Source: Candidatus Mediterraneibacter excrementigallinarum (GTDB taxonomy: Bacteria; Bacillota; Clostridia; Lachnospirales; Lachnospiraceae). Taken from it: a DNA stretch of 33,889 nt. Where the stretch lies: contig DWVT01000203.1 in NCBI GenBank assembly GCA_019120075.1, positions 1 through 33,889 of the forward strand, written 5' to 3'. This document shows positions 17,918 through 27,193 of the stretch, one piece after another. The notes below the pieces were generated by a model that was not told the DNA's origin, did no database searches, and worked only from the letters and a program-made list of their open reading frames with translations. The position numbers were made by a program, and so were the translations under genes. Numbering within the stretch: the first letter of the stretch is position 1; each line of letters opens with the position of its first letter.

Positions 17918-18811
17918 TCATATTTCTGTCACAATACCTTTTTCTACCATAAACGCCGGCCTGTAGGACAGCTTTGCCTTCCGCAGGCCCTCTGAGCCTG
18001 CATCGTCTTCTCTGTTCACGTACTTGTAATCCATACACTCATGCTGCACAAACTGCTGATTGATCATAGGGTAGGCTCCTTCAATATCCGCAAAAGCCTT
18101 CTCGATATGGACCACAAAGGTATCACTGCAGAGAGGCTCTCCCATAGAGAACGCAGCGATCTGCCCGTTCACTCTGAGTATTCCCCCTGTCAGCCCCAGT
18201 TCTTTATACAGGCGCAGGGAATTCAGTGTTACGCACATCTCCGCGTTCTTCTCCGCATCGTCGTCGCAGCCGTTTTGATTTCTCCACTTAAGCGCCATCT
18301 GGAAACATTCTTCAACATTTTCATCATTGATATGTTCATAGGACCATTCAGGATAAAGTGTCTTGAATTTGTTGATATGGTTTCTCTTTCCGTGGAGTTT
18401 CTTTCCCGCAAGAGTCGCCAGTTTCTCTGTCTCGTACACATAGTCCGCCACGTCCCTCACGTATTCTATCCGGAATCTGCCCGGGAACCACTGATCAAGC
18501 TGTTCAAAATGCTCCGGCGTCACATTGTAGAGCTTAAAAGGATGTCCTTTTTCTTTTGAATATTCCATCAGTGCTTCCAGAGCATTTCTCACAGCCTCAG
18601 GTTCTCCTGCCGGATACGCAAACGCATATCCGTCGCTCTCATCCCGGAATACCAGCGCATCCCGGATCACCGCAAACTTCACTTTATAATGTCTGGACCA
18701 GAGGAACACATTGACAAAAGTCCTCTCGCAGCTTCTTCCCGGAGCCTGGAAAAAGTAATGATTTACCAGGTCTCTGTCCTCCAGCTCAGGGCGTTTAAAA
18801 TCATATTCCAT
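17918..18811 (-). CDS. DUF2156 (phosphatidylglycerol lysyltransferase C-terminal domain-like) protein
   Basis: A 297-residue cytoplasmic protein with two GNAT-like halves, typical of stand-alone DUF2156 proteins in Clostridia. KLHGKRNHINKFK (about 138-150) and the C-terminal GLRKAKLSYRPAFMVEK are family hallmarks. MprF enzymes use this fold to move lysine from lysyl-tRNA to lipid, but this protein lacks the membrane flippase part, so its substrate is unknown. It starts 6 bases after the prfA stop and precedes two aminotransferase genes. Confidence 0.85.
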   Translation of the reverse strand: MEYDFKRPELEDRDLVNHYFFQAPGRSCERTFVNVFLWSRHYKVKFAVIRDALVFRDESDGYAFAYPAGEPEAVRNALEALMEYSKEKGHPFKLYNVTPEHFEQLDQWFPGRFRIEYVRDVADYVYETEKLATLAGKKLHGKRNHINKFKTLYPEWSYEHINDENVEECFQMALKWRNQNGCDDDAEKNAEMCVTLNSLRLYKELGLTGGILRVNGQIAAFSMGEPLCSDTFVVHIEKAFADIEGAYPMINQQFVQHECMDYKYVNREDDAGSEGLRKAKLSYRPAFMVEKGIVTEI

Positions 18812-18817
18812 GGATCA

Positions 18818-19888
18818 TCACTCCTCCATCTTCGCCAGTTTTGCCGTCTGGTCTGCCGCGATCAGACTGTCTATGATCTCATCCAGATCTCCGTTCAGAA
18901 TGCTGTCCAGCTTGTGCAGTGTCAGCTTAATCCGGTGATCTGTCACTCTTCCCTGCGGGAAGTTATAGGTCCTGATCTTCTCGGATCGGTCTCCTGTCCC
19001 GATCTGGCTTCTTCTCGCTTCTGCCTCCGAAGCCTGCTGTTTCTCCAATTCCAGATCATACAGTTTGGACCGGAGCAGGCGGAACGCCTTCTCCTTATTC
19101 TGGAGCTGTGACTTCTCTGTCTGGCTGTAGATCACGATTCCCGTGGGATAATGGGTAAGCCGGACCGCGGAATCTGTCGTGTTGACACACTGGCCTCCGT
19201 TTCCGGACGCACGCATGACATCGATACGGATATCTTTCTCATCGATCACCACATCCACTTCTTCCGCCTCGGGCATGATCGCCACAGTGATGGTTGATGT
19301 ATGGATCCTTCCGCCGCTCTCTGTCTCCGGCACTCTCTGCACCCGGTGCACGCCGCTCTCGTATTTCAGACGTGAGTATGCTCCCTGTCCTGTGATCATA
19401 AACACACATTCTTTGAAACCGCCGATCCCGTTTTCATTCAGGGAGATCATCTCTGTCTTCCACCCGCGCTTATCAGCATAATGCACGTACATGCGGTAAA
19501 CTTCCGCGGCAAACAGTGCCGCTTCATCGCCGCCTGCGCCGGCACGGATCTCCACGATAACGTTCTTGTCGTCGTTCGGATCCTTCGGGAGAAGAAGGAT
19601 CTTCAGCTGCTGTTCCAGCTCGGCTACTCTCTCTTTGGATTCGTTCAGTTCTTCCTTTGCCAGTTCCTTCATCTCCTCATCGGATTCTTCTTCCAGCATG
19701 GCAAGACTGTCCTCTATATTCTGATTGCACGCCTTATATTCCTTATACGCTTCGACGATAGGCGCAAGGTCACTCTGTTCTTTCATCAGCTTCCGGAACC
19801 TTTCCGGATCATTGGCCACGTCAGGTTCCTGCAGTTCCCCCATCACCTCTTCATATCGAATCAGTAAATCGTCTAATCTGTCAAACAT
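18818..19888 (-). CDS. prfA: Peptide chain release factor 1
   Basis: Recognises UAA/UAG in the ribosomal A site and hydrolyses peptidyl-tRNA. 356 residues. The stop-codon-reading PxT motif reads PET (187-189) in [15 protein letters not shown], marking RF1 rather than RF2. The catalytic GGQ is at 231-233, followed by Cys instead of the more common His. The coiled N-terminal domain is complete. It lies downstream of prmC, which encodes the enzyme that methylates this GGQ glutamine, the usual pairing in Firmicutes. Confidence 0.97.
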   Translation of the reverse strand: MFDRLDDLLIRYEEVMGELQEPDVANDPERFRKLMKEQSDLAPIVEAYKEYKACNQNIEDSLAMLEEESDEEMKELAKEELNESKERVAELEQQLKILLLPKDPNDDKNVIVEIRAGAGGDEAALFAAEVYRMYVHYADKRGWKTEMISLNENGIGGFKECVFMITGQGAYSRLKYESGVHRVQRVPETESGGRIHTSTITVAIMPEAEEVDVVIDEKDIRIDVMRASGNGGQCVNTTDSAVRLTHYPTGIVIYSQTEKSQLQNKEKAFRLLRSKLYDLELEKQQASEAEARRSQIGTGDRSEKIRTYNFPQGRVTDHRIKLTLHKLDSILNGDLDEIIDSLIAADQTAKLAKMEE

Positions 19889-19936
19889 TTTCTATCTGTC
19901 CTTTTCTCTTTCTATCTCTTCTCTGTTTCTCCTGAA

Positions 19937-20830
19937 TCACTGTAACACGGCTGACACGACACGGTCAAGTCCTGCCAGATCCTTTTTCACCGTTATCTCT
20001 GTATATCCCGCTTTGCGTAAAAGTTCCGAAACGTCTTTTGCCTGGTCGTATCCGATCTCAAATATAAGGATTCCGCCCTGCTCAAGATGCGGCTGTGCCT
20101 CACTTACGATCCTTCGATAAAAATACAGGCCATCCTCTCTTCCATCCAGCGCAAGGACAGGATCATGGAACCTGACCTCGTCCTGAAGCCTGCTGATCTC
20201 CTCTGTCCGGATATAGGGAGGATTGGAAAGGATCACGGAATACCTCCCTGGAACATTCCCGAACAGATCACTTTGTATAAACCCTGCCTCCGGATACAGT
20301 TTTTGAGCATTTGTCCGGGCAACCTGAAGCGCCTCCTCCGAGACGTCCGCTCCGGTTCCTTCTATCCTCAGTTTCCTGTTACAGTGCCTGTTTTTTCTTA
20401 TATATCTCTCTGCATATATCAGTACACTCAGAAGGATGCATCCGGATCCGGTGCACATATCCAGAATCCGGAGAGAGTTTTCAGGCGCCGGCACTTTTCC
20501 CTTCTCCAGGTACTCCAGCGCATGTTCCACAAGAGTTTCTGTATCCTGTCTCGGTATAAGCACATGCTCATTCACCTGAAACTCCAGCCCCATAAACTCC
20601 TGCGATCCGGTCAGATGCTGGAGCGGGATATGTTCCCCTCTCTTCCGGATCAGGGTGCGGTAGTCTTCTTCCTGCTTCTCAGCTATCTTCCTTCCCGGGT
20701 CTGCATAGTAGGACGCTCTGCTTACTCCCGTCACATACTCCAGGAGATACCAGGCGTCAAGCTGCGCGTCCTCCACGCCTTTTGCAGCAAGCTGCTCCTG
20801 TCCCCATATGCAGGCTTCTCTGAGCGTCAC
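19937..20830 (-). CDS. prmC: Peptide chain release factor N5-glutamine methyltransferase
   Basis: A 297-residue SAM-dependent methyltransferase that modifies the GGQ glutamine of release factors. It has an N-terminal helical domain, then the Rossmann SAM site LDMCTGSGC (about 123-131) and the catalytic NPPY (203-206). LIPRQDTE is a PrmC-specific motif. The start is GTG, overlapping the TGA of the DUF1385 gene (GTGA, 4 bases), with AGGAG inside that gene, so translation is coupled. It precedes prfA. Confidence 0.96.
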   Translation of the reverse strand: MTLREACIWGQEQLAAKGVEDAQLDAWYLLEYVTGVSRASYYADPGRKIAEKQEEDYRTLIRKRGEHIPLQHLTGSQEFMGLEFQVNEHVLIPRQDTETLVEHALEYLEKGKVPAPENSLRILDMCTGSGCILLSVLIYAERYIRKNRHCNRKLRIEGTGADVSEEALQVARTNAQKLYPEAGFIQSDLFGNVPGRYSVILSNPPYIRTEEISRLQDEVRFHDPVLALDGREDGLYFYRRIVSEAQPHLEQGGILIFEIGYDQAKDVSELLRKAGYTEITVKKDLAGLDRVVSAVLQ

Positions 20831-21741
20831 AGGTTCTCCTTCTGCCAGGTCCGCCAGTCAAAAACTTCCTCCACTGCACGGATCCCCACTTCGATCATGC
20901 TGTCATCCGGCTCTTTGGTAGTCATATTCTGAACCCACATTCCCGGTCTGCTCAGAAGATTGATAAATACATTGTCGCTGTTGCCCGCCAGACGGATGAT
21001 CTCATAGGAAACCCCTGCGATCAGCGGCAGCAGAGCGATACGGATGACCACGCGCAGGACCTGTGATTTTGCAGTGATGAAGAAACAGAATATAATACTT
21101 ACGATCATCACAAAGAACAGGAAACTGGTCCCGCACCTCTTGTGCTGCTTGGAACTTTTCCTCACATTCTCCACATTCAGTTCCAGGCCGTGCTCGATAC
21201 AGTTGATGCACTTGTGCTCCGCCCCGTGATACATAAAAGTTCTCTTTATATCCTTCGTCCTCGAGATCAGGAAGATATAGAGCAGAAAAATGGCAACGCG
21301 GATCACTCCTTCAAAGATTGTCATCAGCGCCCGAGATGAAGTATATCTCTCCACCACGCTGCTGAGAAAATACGGCAGAACCATAAAGATCACAACAGCG
21401 ATCACCACTGCGAAAGCAACCGTCAGATTCATGATCAGCTTCTCGCTCTTTTCCCGCTTTGCCGCCTCCTCTTCCGTCAGCAGTTCTTCCTCTTCATCCT
21501 CAAAAAAACTGGCTGAAAACATCAGCGTCTTCATACCCAGCACAAGTGAATCCACAAAATTAAAAATCCCCCGGACAAACGGGATCTTCATCGGAGCCTT
21601 CCAGGGGATAACGCTTTTATAGTCCTGCACATCGACCGCGATCTCTCCATCGGTCTTACGCACAGCAACGGAATATTTTCCGCCGTTTCTCATCATAATG
21701 CCTTCCAGGACTGCCTGTCCGCCGATATTAGATGATTTCAT
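20827..21741 (-). CDS. DUF1385 membrane protein
   Basis: A 304-residue COG3872-type protein. GGQAVLEGIMMR at the N-terminus and MYHGAEHKCI (about 165) are the conserved family motifs; the His/Glu/His set suggests a metal site. Several membrane segments lie between about 105 and 250. Its function is unproven, but the gene is a stable neighbour of rpmE, prmC and prfA in Clostridia. A GGAGG lies 6 bases before the ATG. An acidic patch (DEEEEL) sits in the first half. Confidence 0.9.
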   Translation of the reverse strand: MKSSNIGGQAVLEGIMMRNGGKYSVAVRKTDGEIAVDVQDYKSVIPWKAPMKIPFVRGIFNFVDSLVLGMKTLMFSASFFEDEEEELLTEEEAAKREKSEKLIMNLTVAFAVVIAVVIFMVLPYFLSSVVERYTSSRALMTIFEGVIRVAIFLLYIFLISRTKDIKRTFMYHGAEHKCINCIEHGLELNVENVRKSSKQHKRCGTSFLFFVMIVSIIFCFFITAKSQVLRVVIRIALLPLIAGVSYEIIRLAGNSDNVFINLLSRPGMWVQNMTTKEPDDSMIEVGIRAVEEVFDWRTWQKENL

Positions 21742-21772
21742 AATGCCTCCTGTGAACTGTAATCTAATGAAA

Positions 21773-21800
21773 CAGGCTGAGATGCTTCCACCTCAGCCTG
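21773..21800 (-). terminator. Weak terminator or attenuator after rpmE
   Basis: Perfect 9-bp stem (21773-21781 with 21792-21800) and 10-base loop, followed leftward by only TTT. It lies between rpmE and the DUF1385 gene and may lower read-through rather than stop it, giving more L31 mRNA than downstream message. Confidence 0.5.
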
Positions 21801-21813
21801 AACCATGTCTTCC

Positions 21814-22014
21814 TTATTTGATACCGTATTTTTTGTTGAACTTGTCAACACGGCCGCGGGCCTGTGCCGCTTTCTGCTGTCCTGTGTAGAACGGATGGCA
21901 CTTGGAGCAGATTTCCACGTGAATGCTCTTGTTTGTGGAACCTGTGACAAATGTGTTTCCGCAGTTGCAGGTTACAGTTGCCTGATAGTATTCGGGATGT
22001 ATTCCTTCGCGCAT
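21814..22014 (-). CDS. rpmE: 50S ribosomal protein L31, zinc-binding form
   Basis: A 66-residue large-subunit protein. The four cysteines CNC and CSKC identify the zinc (C+) form, and HPFYTGQQK is the family signature. A GTG at 22023 is in frame, but GAGGTG lies 6 bases before the ATG at 22014, giving the expected MREGIHPEY start. It has its own promoter (22070-22098) just after rho and a weak terminator (21773-21800). Confidence 0.97.
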   Translation of the reverse strand: MREGIHPEYYQATVTCNCGNTFVTGSTNKSIHVEICSKCHPFYTGQQKAAQARGRVDKFNKKYGIK

Positions 22015-22069
22015 GATCTTCACCTCTCTATTTTAAAATTACTTATTATACTCTCTAAACAGCTTTCTC

Positions 22070-22098
22070 ATTGTAGCATAAGATATTTTCTTTTGCAA
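22070..22098 (-). promoter_or_regulatory. rpmE promoter
   Basis: Minus-strand TTGCAA (22093-22098), a 17-base spacer and TACAAT (22070-22075) preceded by TGC, an extended -10. A second TATAAT (22045-22050) nearer the gene lacks a good -35. The site begins 8 bases after the rho stop codon. Confidence 0.7.
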
Positions 22099-22105
22099 TA
22101 CTTTT

Positions 22106-23455
22106 TTATATAAACTTCTGACGGATCACCTGATGAACCAGTTCTGCGTTCGTTTTTGTCCTTGCAAACATGTTAAGAAGGTTGTCCACCGCCTCTTCCG
22201 CTTTCATTCCATTCATGGCACGGCGCATGATGTACACTGCTTCCTGTTCGTCCTTATTAAGAAGAAGATCTTCTCTTCTGGTACCTGACTTCGGGATGTC
22301 CACAGCAGGGAACACTCTTCTCTCCTGAAGTTTTCGGTCAAGGATCAGTTCCATATTGCCTGTCCCCTTAAATTCCTCATAGACAACATCGTCCATCTTG
22401 CTTCCCGTATCCACCAGTGCGGTGGCCAGGATCGTCAGGCTTCCTCCCTCTCTCATATTTCTTGCCGCGCCGAAGAAACGCTTCGGACTGTAAAGAGCTG
22501 CCGGATCAAGACCACCGGAAAGGGTCCTTCCTGACGGCGGCACGGTGAGATTGTATGCTCTTGCGAGCCTTGTGATACTGTCCAGAAGGATCATCACATC
22601 CTTGCCGTGCTCTACAAGCCGCTTCGCACGCGCGATCACCATCTCGGAGACTCTCTTGTGATGCTCCGGAAGCTCGTCAAATGTCGAGTGGATAACTTCC
22701 ACATTCGGTCCCTCAATGGCTTCCTTGATATCTGTCACTTCCTCCGGACGCTCATCGATCAAAAGTATGAGCAGATGCATATGAGGTTCACTCTTCTGTA
22801 CGGAGAGCGCAACTTCTTTGAGAAGAGTTGTCTTTCCAGCTTTCGGCGGGGACACGATCATTCCTCTCTGACCTTTTCCGATCGGGGATACCAGGTCAAC
22901 GATCCTCATCGCCATGCTGCACCCGGGAGTCTCCAGGCGGATCCTCCTGTTCGGGAAGATCGGTGTAAGATCCTCAAAGTTCTTTCTCTTCATCGCCTCA
23001 GAAGGACGCATCCCATTGATCGTGGAGACATAGAGAAGCGCGCTGAACTTCTCTCCCTGGGTCTTGATCCTGGTATTTCCCATAATGATATCACCGGTCT
23101 TCAGACCGAATCTGCGGATCTGTGACGGAGATACATAGACATCATTCTCACCGGGAAGATAATTCTCACAGCGGATAAAGCCGAACCCGTCCTGCATGAC
23201 CTCGAGGATCCCGTTTGCAGTATGTCCGCTGTCAAGCTGTTCGATATCCGTCTCCTCTTTCTTCTCCTTCATCTCCTCTTTCACTTCTTCTTTTGCCTCT
23301 TCGCTGGCCTCTTTCTGTTTTTCCTTCTCATCAAGAGCGAGCATGGCATCGATCAGATCCCCCTTTTTCATACCGGAGATTCCTTTCATCTTTCTTGCTT
23401 TTGCCAGCTCTTTCAATGTGGCCAGAGGCAGAGATTCGTATTTTTCTCTCGTCAT
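22106..23455 (-). CDS. rho: Transcription termination factor Rho
   Basis: A 449-residue hexameric RNA-dependent ATPase helicase. It has an N-terminal SAP-like helical region (1-42), then a Lys/Glu-rich insert (about 43-70) and the cold-shock-like primary RNA site starting [14 protein letters not shown]. Walker A is SPPKAGKTT (about 202-210), Walker [15 protein letters not shown], and the bicyclomycin-contact/R-loop region [21 protein letters not shown] is intact in short segments. Length exceeds minimal Rho (~420) because of the charged insert. It is the first gene of the long minus-strand run, with a promoter at 23557-23585. Confidence 0.97.
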   Translation of the reverse strand: MTREKYESLPLATLKELAKARKMKGISGMKKGDLIDAMLALDEKEKQKEASEEAKEEVKEEMKEKKEETDIEQLDSGHTANGILEVMQDGFGFIRCENYLPGENDVYVSPSQIRRFGLKTGDIIMGNTRIKTQGEKFSALLYVSTINGMRPSEAMKRKNFEDLTPIFPNRRIRLETPGCSMAMRIVDLVSPIGKGQRGMIVSPPKAGKTTLLKEVALSVQKSEPHMHLLILLIDERPEEVTDIKEAIEGPNVEVIHSTFDELPEHHKRVSEMVIARAKRLVEHGKDVMILLDSITRLARAYNLTVPPSGRTLSGGLDPAALYSPKRFFGAARNMREGGSLTILATALVDTGSKMDDVVYEEFKGTGNMELILDRKLQERRVFPAVDIPKSGTRREDLLLNKDEQEAVYIMRRAMNGMKAEEAVDNLLNMFARTKTNAELVHQVIRQKFI

Positions 23456-23556
23456 AAAACCTTTCCTTTCTATTCAGTTAATATCTTTCAATCTGTTGTA
23501 TCGGGATTTAACAGTCTGAATCGACTTTTATGTGAAAAAACTTCAAATATGTGTTT

Positions 23557-23585
23557 ATTATACAGCATGTCAGAAAAAATGAAAA
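23557..23585 (-). promoter_or_regulatory. rho promoter
   Basis: Minus-strand TATAAT (23557-23562), a 17-base spacer and TTTTCA (23580-23585), a 4/6 match. The leader is about 95 bases. It is divergent from the radical SAM promoter, so the 210-base gap serves both. Confidence 0.6.
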
Positions 23586-23603
23586 GCTTTTTTTCATATT
23601 TGT

Positions 23604-23632
23604 TTGCACATAAAGATCAGTAGTGTTATGAT
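23604..23632 (+). promoter_or_regulatory. Promoter of the radical SAM/DUF4364 pair
   Basis: TTGCAC (23604-23609), 17 bases, then TATGAT (23627-23632) with TGT before it, an extended -10. The start would be near 23639, leaving a short leader with AAGGAG 9 bases before the ATG at 23666. Confidence 0.6.
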
Positions 23633-23665
23633 AATCAGAAGTATGAGAAAAAGGAGATCGATCTG

Positions 23666-24601
23666 ATGGACCAGACCAGACGCTGGGGAGAAAAACGTTA
23701 TCATTCTCTGGACTGGGCTCTGCGGAGCAGATACGGGGAAAAAATATATAAGATCACACTGAACGGCGGAATGACCTGTCCCAACCGGGACGGAAAAGCC
23801 GGCACAGGCGGATGCATCTTCTGCAGCGCAAAAGGATCCGGAGATTTTGCCGGTTCCGCTGCAATGTCTGTTCCCTGCCAGCTCAAATCCGGGAAGGAAC
23901 AACTTCTTTCCAAACGTCCTGTCCGATCCTACATCGCGTATTTTCAGGCCTTCACCAATACCTACGCGCCTGTGGAATATCTGGAAAAGATCTTTACCGA
24001 GGCGATTTCGGATCCTGACGTTAAGATCCTTTCCATCGCTACACGCCCGGACTGTCTGGGAGACGATGTGCTCGCACTGCTGGATCGTCTGAACCGGATC
24101 AAACCGGTGTGGGTAGAACTGGGGCTGCAGACGATCCACGAAGATACCGCCCGCTTTATCCGCCGGGGATATTCCCTGGATGTATTTGACTCCGCGGTCG
24201 AAAATCTCCGCCGGATCGGGATCGAGACGATTGTCCATGTAATCCTCTTCCTGCCGGGAGAGACCGAAAGCGAGATGCTTGAAACGGTCAGATATCTGAA
24301 CAGTTCCCATATACAGGGAATCAAACTTCAACTTCTCCACGTTCTCAAAGGGACAGACCTGGCTTCTTTTTATGAAGCACACCCCTTCCACGTTCCCGAT
24401 ATGGAGGAATATATCCGTCTGCTGGGGCGCTGCCTCTCTCTTCTTGATCCGGAGATTGTCATTCACCGGCTCACAGGAGACGGACCAAAGGATCTTCTCA
24501 TTGCGCCGCTTTGGACAGGAGCCAAGCGGACCGTACTCAACCGGCTGAACCAGTATCTTAAGGAAAACGATATCTGGCAGGGAAAGGAGTATTATGGCTG
24601 A
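23666..24601 (+). CDS. TIGR01212 family radical SAM protein (YhcC-like)
   Basis: A 311-residue radical SAM enzyme. The cluster cysteines are Cys38, Cys50 and Cys53 (C-x11-C-x2-C, with TCPNRDG and GGCIFC), the arrangement of the YhcC/TIGR01212 family rather than plain CxxxCxxC. ELGLQT and VHVILFLPGET follow, as in Elp3/MiaB-like radical SAM barrels. The reaction of the family is not established as far as I know; an RNA modification role is often suspected. Its stop overlaps the DUF4364 start by 8 bases, so the two are coupled. Confidence 0.92.
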   Translation: MDQTRRWGEKRYHSLDWALRSRYGEKIYKITLNGGMTCPNRDGKAGTGGCIFCSAKGSGDFAGSAAMSVPCQLKSGKEQLLSKRPVRSYIAYFQAFTNTYAPVEYLEKIFTEAISDPDVKILSIATRPDCLGDDVLALLDRLNRIKPVWVELGLQTIHEDTARFIRRGYSLDVFDSAVENLRRIGIETIVHVILFLPGETESEMLETVRYLNSSHIQGIKLQLLHVLKGTDLASFYEAHPFHVPDMEEYIRLLGRCLSLLDPEIVIHRLTGDGPKDLLIAPLWTGAKRTVLNRLNQYLKENDIWQGKEYYG

Positions 24602-25106
24602 GACATACACATTATACAAACTCATTGTACTTTACATGCTGGAGAGGGTGGATTTTCCGCTCACCACATCCCAGATTTCCGATTTTATACTTGATAAAGG
24701 TTACACTTCCTACTTTAAACTCCAGGAAATCCTTTCCGAGCTGACTGAATCAGATCTTCTCAAAGTGGAGACAACACACAACCGCACCCTGTATCACCTG
24801 ACAGAGAACGGGGAGGAAACAATCCACTTTTTCAGCAATAAAATATCTCCCGCCATCCGGCAGGAGATTGATGATTTCCTTAAAGAGAAACGGTATGACC
24901 TGAAAGAAGAGGTCTCCGTAAAATCCGACTATTATCTGAATACCAACCATGAATTCGAGGTGCGGTGCCAGATCGTTGAGAACGGATACAGCCTGATCGA
25001 CCTGAAACTCACGGTCCCGACCGAGAAAGAGGCGGAGACCATCGCCGCCAAGTGGTCCCTGAAGAGCCAGGAAATATATACTTCACTGCTGACGGATCTT
25101 CTCTAA
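24594..25106 (+). CDS. DUF4364 family protein
   Basis: A 170-residue protein typical of Lachnospiraceae/Clostridia. The first ~80 residues look like a winged helix (LTTSQISDFIL...LQEILSELTESDLL...YHLTENGEE), so DNA or protein binding is likely. The C-terminal half is mixed alpha/beta with no motif I can name. The ATG overlaps the end of the radical SAM gene (ATGGCTGA). Its last 24 bases overlap the 3' end of rarA on the other strand. Function unknown. Confidence 0.88.
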   Translation: MAETYTLYKLIVLYMLERVDFPLTTSQISDFILDKGYTSYFKLQEILSELTESDLLKVETTHNRTLYHLTENGEETIHFFSNKISPAIRQEIDDFLKEKRYDLKEEVSVKSDYYLNTNHEFEVRCQIVENGYSLIDLKLTVPTEKEAETIAAKWSLKSQEIYTSLLTDLL

Positions 25107-26399
25107 GTATTCTTTGATCGATTTTTCATATCCGAGATCGCCGGGTTCATAGAACCTGGCGTCTTTTATCTCATCCGGCAGATACTGCTGTTTCACATAA
25201 TGTCCCGGATAATCGTGAGCATACTTGTACCCTGTTCCGTGTCCAAGTTTCTGCGCTCCTTTGTAATGGGCGTCCTGGAGATGTACCGGAACCGTCGTCC
25301 TGTACTTTCTGACCGCTTCGTTCGCCGCAAATATTGCGTTGCATGCGGAATTACTCTTCGGAGCTGTGGCAACATAAGTCACTGCCTGTGACAATATGAT
25401 CTGTGCCTCCGGCATCCCGATCCGTTCCACTGCCTGCGCTGCCGAAACTGCCACAGTCAGCGCCATGGGATCCGCATTTCCCACGTCCTCGGATGCACAG
25501 ATCATGATACGCCGCGCAATGAACTTGATATCCTCCCCTGCATAGAGCATCTTTGCAAGATAGAATACTGCCGCATCCGGATCCGAACCACGCATACTTT
25601 TGATAAAGGCAGAAATGATATCATAGTGATTATCGCCCTTCTTGTCATAATTTACCACTCTCTTCTGAATACATTCCGAGGCGACATCCAGAGTAATATG
25701 GATGATTCCATCCTCTGAGCGATCCGTGGTCAGTATCCCAAGTTCTACAGCATTCAGTGCGTTCCTGGCGTCTCCGCCAGAGATATCCGCAAGAAAATCG
25801 AGAGCGTCCTCATCGATCTGCGCATGAAAACTGCCCATCCCTTTCTCTGTATCATTGACAGCGCGCAGGATCAATGTTCTGATGTCTTCTCTGCTCAGCG
25901 CTTTCAGTTCAAAGATGCTCGACCGGGACAAAAGGGCCCCGTTCACCTCAAAATACGGGTTCTCTGTTGTGGCGCCGATCAGGATGATCGTCCCGTCCTC
26001 GACAAATGGCAGCAGATAATCCTGCTGTCCTTTGTTAAAACGATGGATCTCATCAATGAACAGGATTGTCTTCTTCCCATACATTCCCTGCAGGTCCTTC
26101 GCCTCCTTCACCACTTCCTCCATATCCTTTTTCCCTGCCACAGTGGCGTTGATCTGCTTGAATTCGGCGCTGGTCGTGTTGGCGATCACCTTTGCCAGCG
26201 TTGTCTTCCCCGTTCCGGGAGGTCCGTAAAAGATGATCGATCCCAGTTTATCTGCCTTGATCGCCCGGTACAAAAGCTTGTCCTTTCCGATAATATGCTG
26301 CTGTCCCACCACCTCTTCAAGTGTCGTGGGACGCATCCTGGACGCCAGAGGCGATTCCTTTTTCTGATTTGTCTCTCTCATATAATCAAAAAGATCCAT
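25083..26399 (-). CDS. rarA: Replication-associated recombination protein A (MgsA/RarA AAA+ ATPase)
   Basis: A 438-residue clamp-loader-like AAA+ ATPase that acts at stalled replication forks. Walker A is GPPGTGKT (59-66), Walker B LFIDEIHRFNK, sensor 1 IGATTENP, and the C-terminal MgsA/tetramerisation region has GSDPDAAVFYLA and LGHGTGYKYAHDYP. Length fits the family (~420-445). The 3' end converges on DUF4364 with a 24-base overlap and no terminator between. It lies 38 bases after tcdA, likely in the same operon. Confidence 0.96.
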   Translation of the reverse strand: MDLFDYMRETNQKKESPLASRMRPTTLEEVVGQQHIIGKDKLLYRAIKADKLGSIIFYGPPGTGKTTLAKVIANTTSAEFKQINATVAGKKDMEEVVKEAKDLQGMYGKKTILFIDEIHRFNKGQQDYLLPFVEDGTIILIGATTENPYFEVNGALLSRSSIFELKALSREDIRTLILRAVNDTEKGMGSFHAQIDEDALDFLADISGGDARNALNAVELGILTTDRSEDGIIHITLDVASECIQKRVVNYDKKGDNHYDIISAFIKSMRGSDPDAAVFYLAKMLYAGEDIKFIARRIMICASEDVGNADPMALTVAVSAAQAVERIGMPEAQIILSQAVTYVATAPKSNSACNAIFAANEAVRKYRTTVPVHLQDAHYKGAQKLGHGTGYKYAHDYPGHYVKQQYLPDEIKDARFYEPGDLGYEKSIKEYLEKIRQQ

Positions 26400-26437
26400 T
26401 TTCTTCCTCCAAACTGTAACTGAAAATTATTCCGGAT

Positions 26438-27157
26438 TCATCCGATCTCCGCCAGTTCCCGGATTACCTCTCCGGCAATCAGAAGTCCTGCCACCGGCGG
26501 GACAAAGGAAATGCTCCCCGGGATCGAACGGCGCTTTCCTGTATCCTCATCCGTGGTCCTGCCGGAAGTATCCACCGGCTTTTCCTTTGAATAGAGCACC
26601 TTCAGATGGAAGATCCCGCGTGCCTTCAGTTCTCTGCGCATAACACGGCACAGAGGGCATACGCTGGTCTTTGAGATATCCGCGATCTCAAACATCTCCG
26701 GATGGAGTTTATTTCCCGTCCCCATGCTGCTGATCACGGGAATCTTTTTCTCCAGCGCGGTCTGTATGATCGCCAGCTTGGCCGTCACTGTGTCCACGGC
26801 GTCGATGATATAGTCCTCCTCTCCGGTGATCACATCCTTTACATTATCATTCAGAATAAAGGTTTCATGGGTATCCACCCGGATCTCCGGATTGATATCC
26901 CGGATCTTCTCCTTCATGACCTCTGTTTTATACCGTCCCACCGTACTGTGAAGGGCAATGGACTGACGGTTGATATTCGTCACTGAAACGACATCGTTAT
27001 CTACAAGAGTCAGACGCCCGACTCCGCTCCTGGCAAGGGCTTCAATGCAGTGTGATCCGACGCCTCCCACGCCGAAGACCAGCACCGACGCTCCCTGCAG
27101 GCGTTCCATCCCCTCTTTTCCGATCAGCAGTTCTGTTCTTTTGTACTCTTCCGACAT
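26438..27157 (-). CDS. tcdA: tRNA threonylcarbamoyladenosine dehydratase
   Basis: An E1-like adenylating enzyme that cyclises t6A37 of tRNAs to ct6A. About 239 residues. The ATP site is FGVGGVGSH (about 28-36), with the E1 NINRQ arginine finger and DAVDTVTAK following. Two cysteines in SVCPLCR are typical. The upstream in-frame ATG at 27178 lacks a ribosome site; GGAG lies 7 bases before the ATG at 27157, so I use that. Between a polysaccharide deacetylase and rarA, same strand. Confidence 0.94.
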   Translation of the reverse strand: MSEEYKRTELLIGKEGMERLQGASVLVFGVGGVGSHCIEALARSGVGRLTLVDNDVVSVTNINRQSIALHSTVGRYKTEVMKEKIRDINPEIRVDTHETFILNDNVKDVITGEEDYIIDAVDTVTAKLAIIQTALEKKIPVISSMGTGNKLHPEMFEIADISKTSVCPLCRVMRRELKARGIFHLKVLYSKEKPVDTSGRTTDEDTGKRRSIPGSISFVPPVAGLLIAGEVIRELAEIG

Positions 27158-27193
27158 TCTTCCACTCCATTTTCTCATTTTTTATACTCCGCC

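Noticed and set aside
18818-19888. Release factor 2 instead of 1
   Set aside because: The tripeptide reads PET (PxT of RF1) rather than SPF, and there is no internal programmed frameshift.
23594-24625. A 343-codon open frame on minus opposite the radical SAM gene
   Set aside because: The plus-strand frame has all radical SAM motifs, a promoter and a ribosome site; the antisense frame has none.
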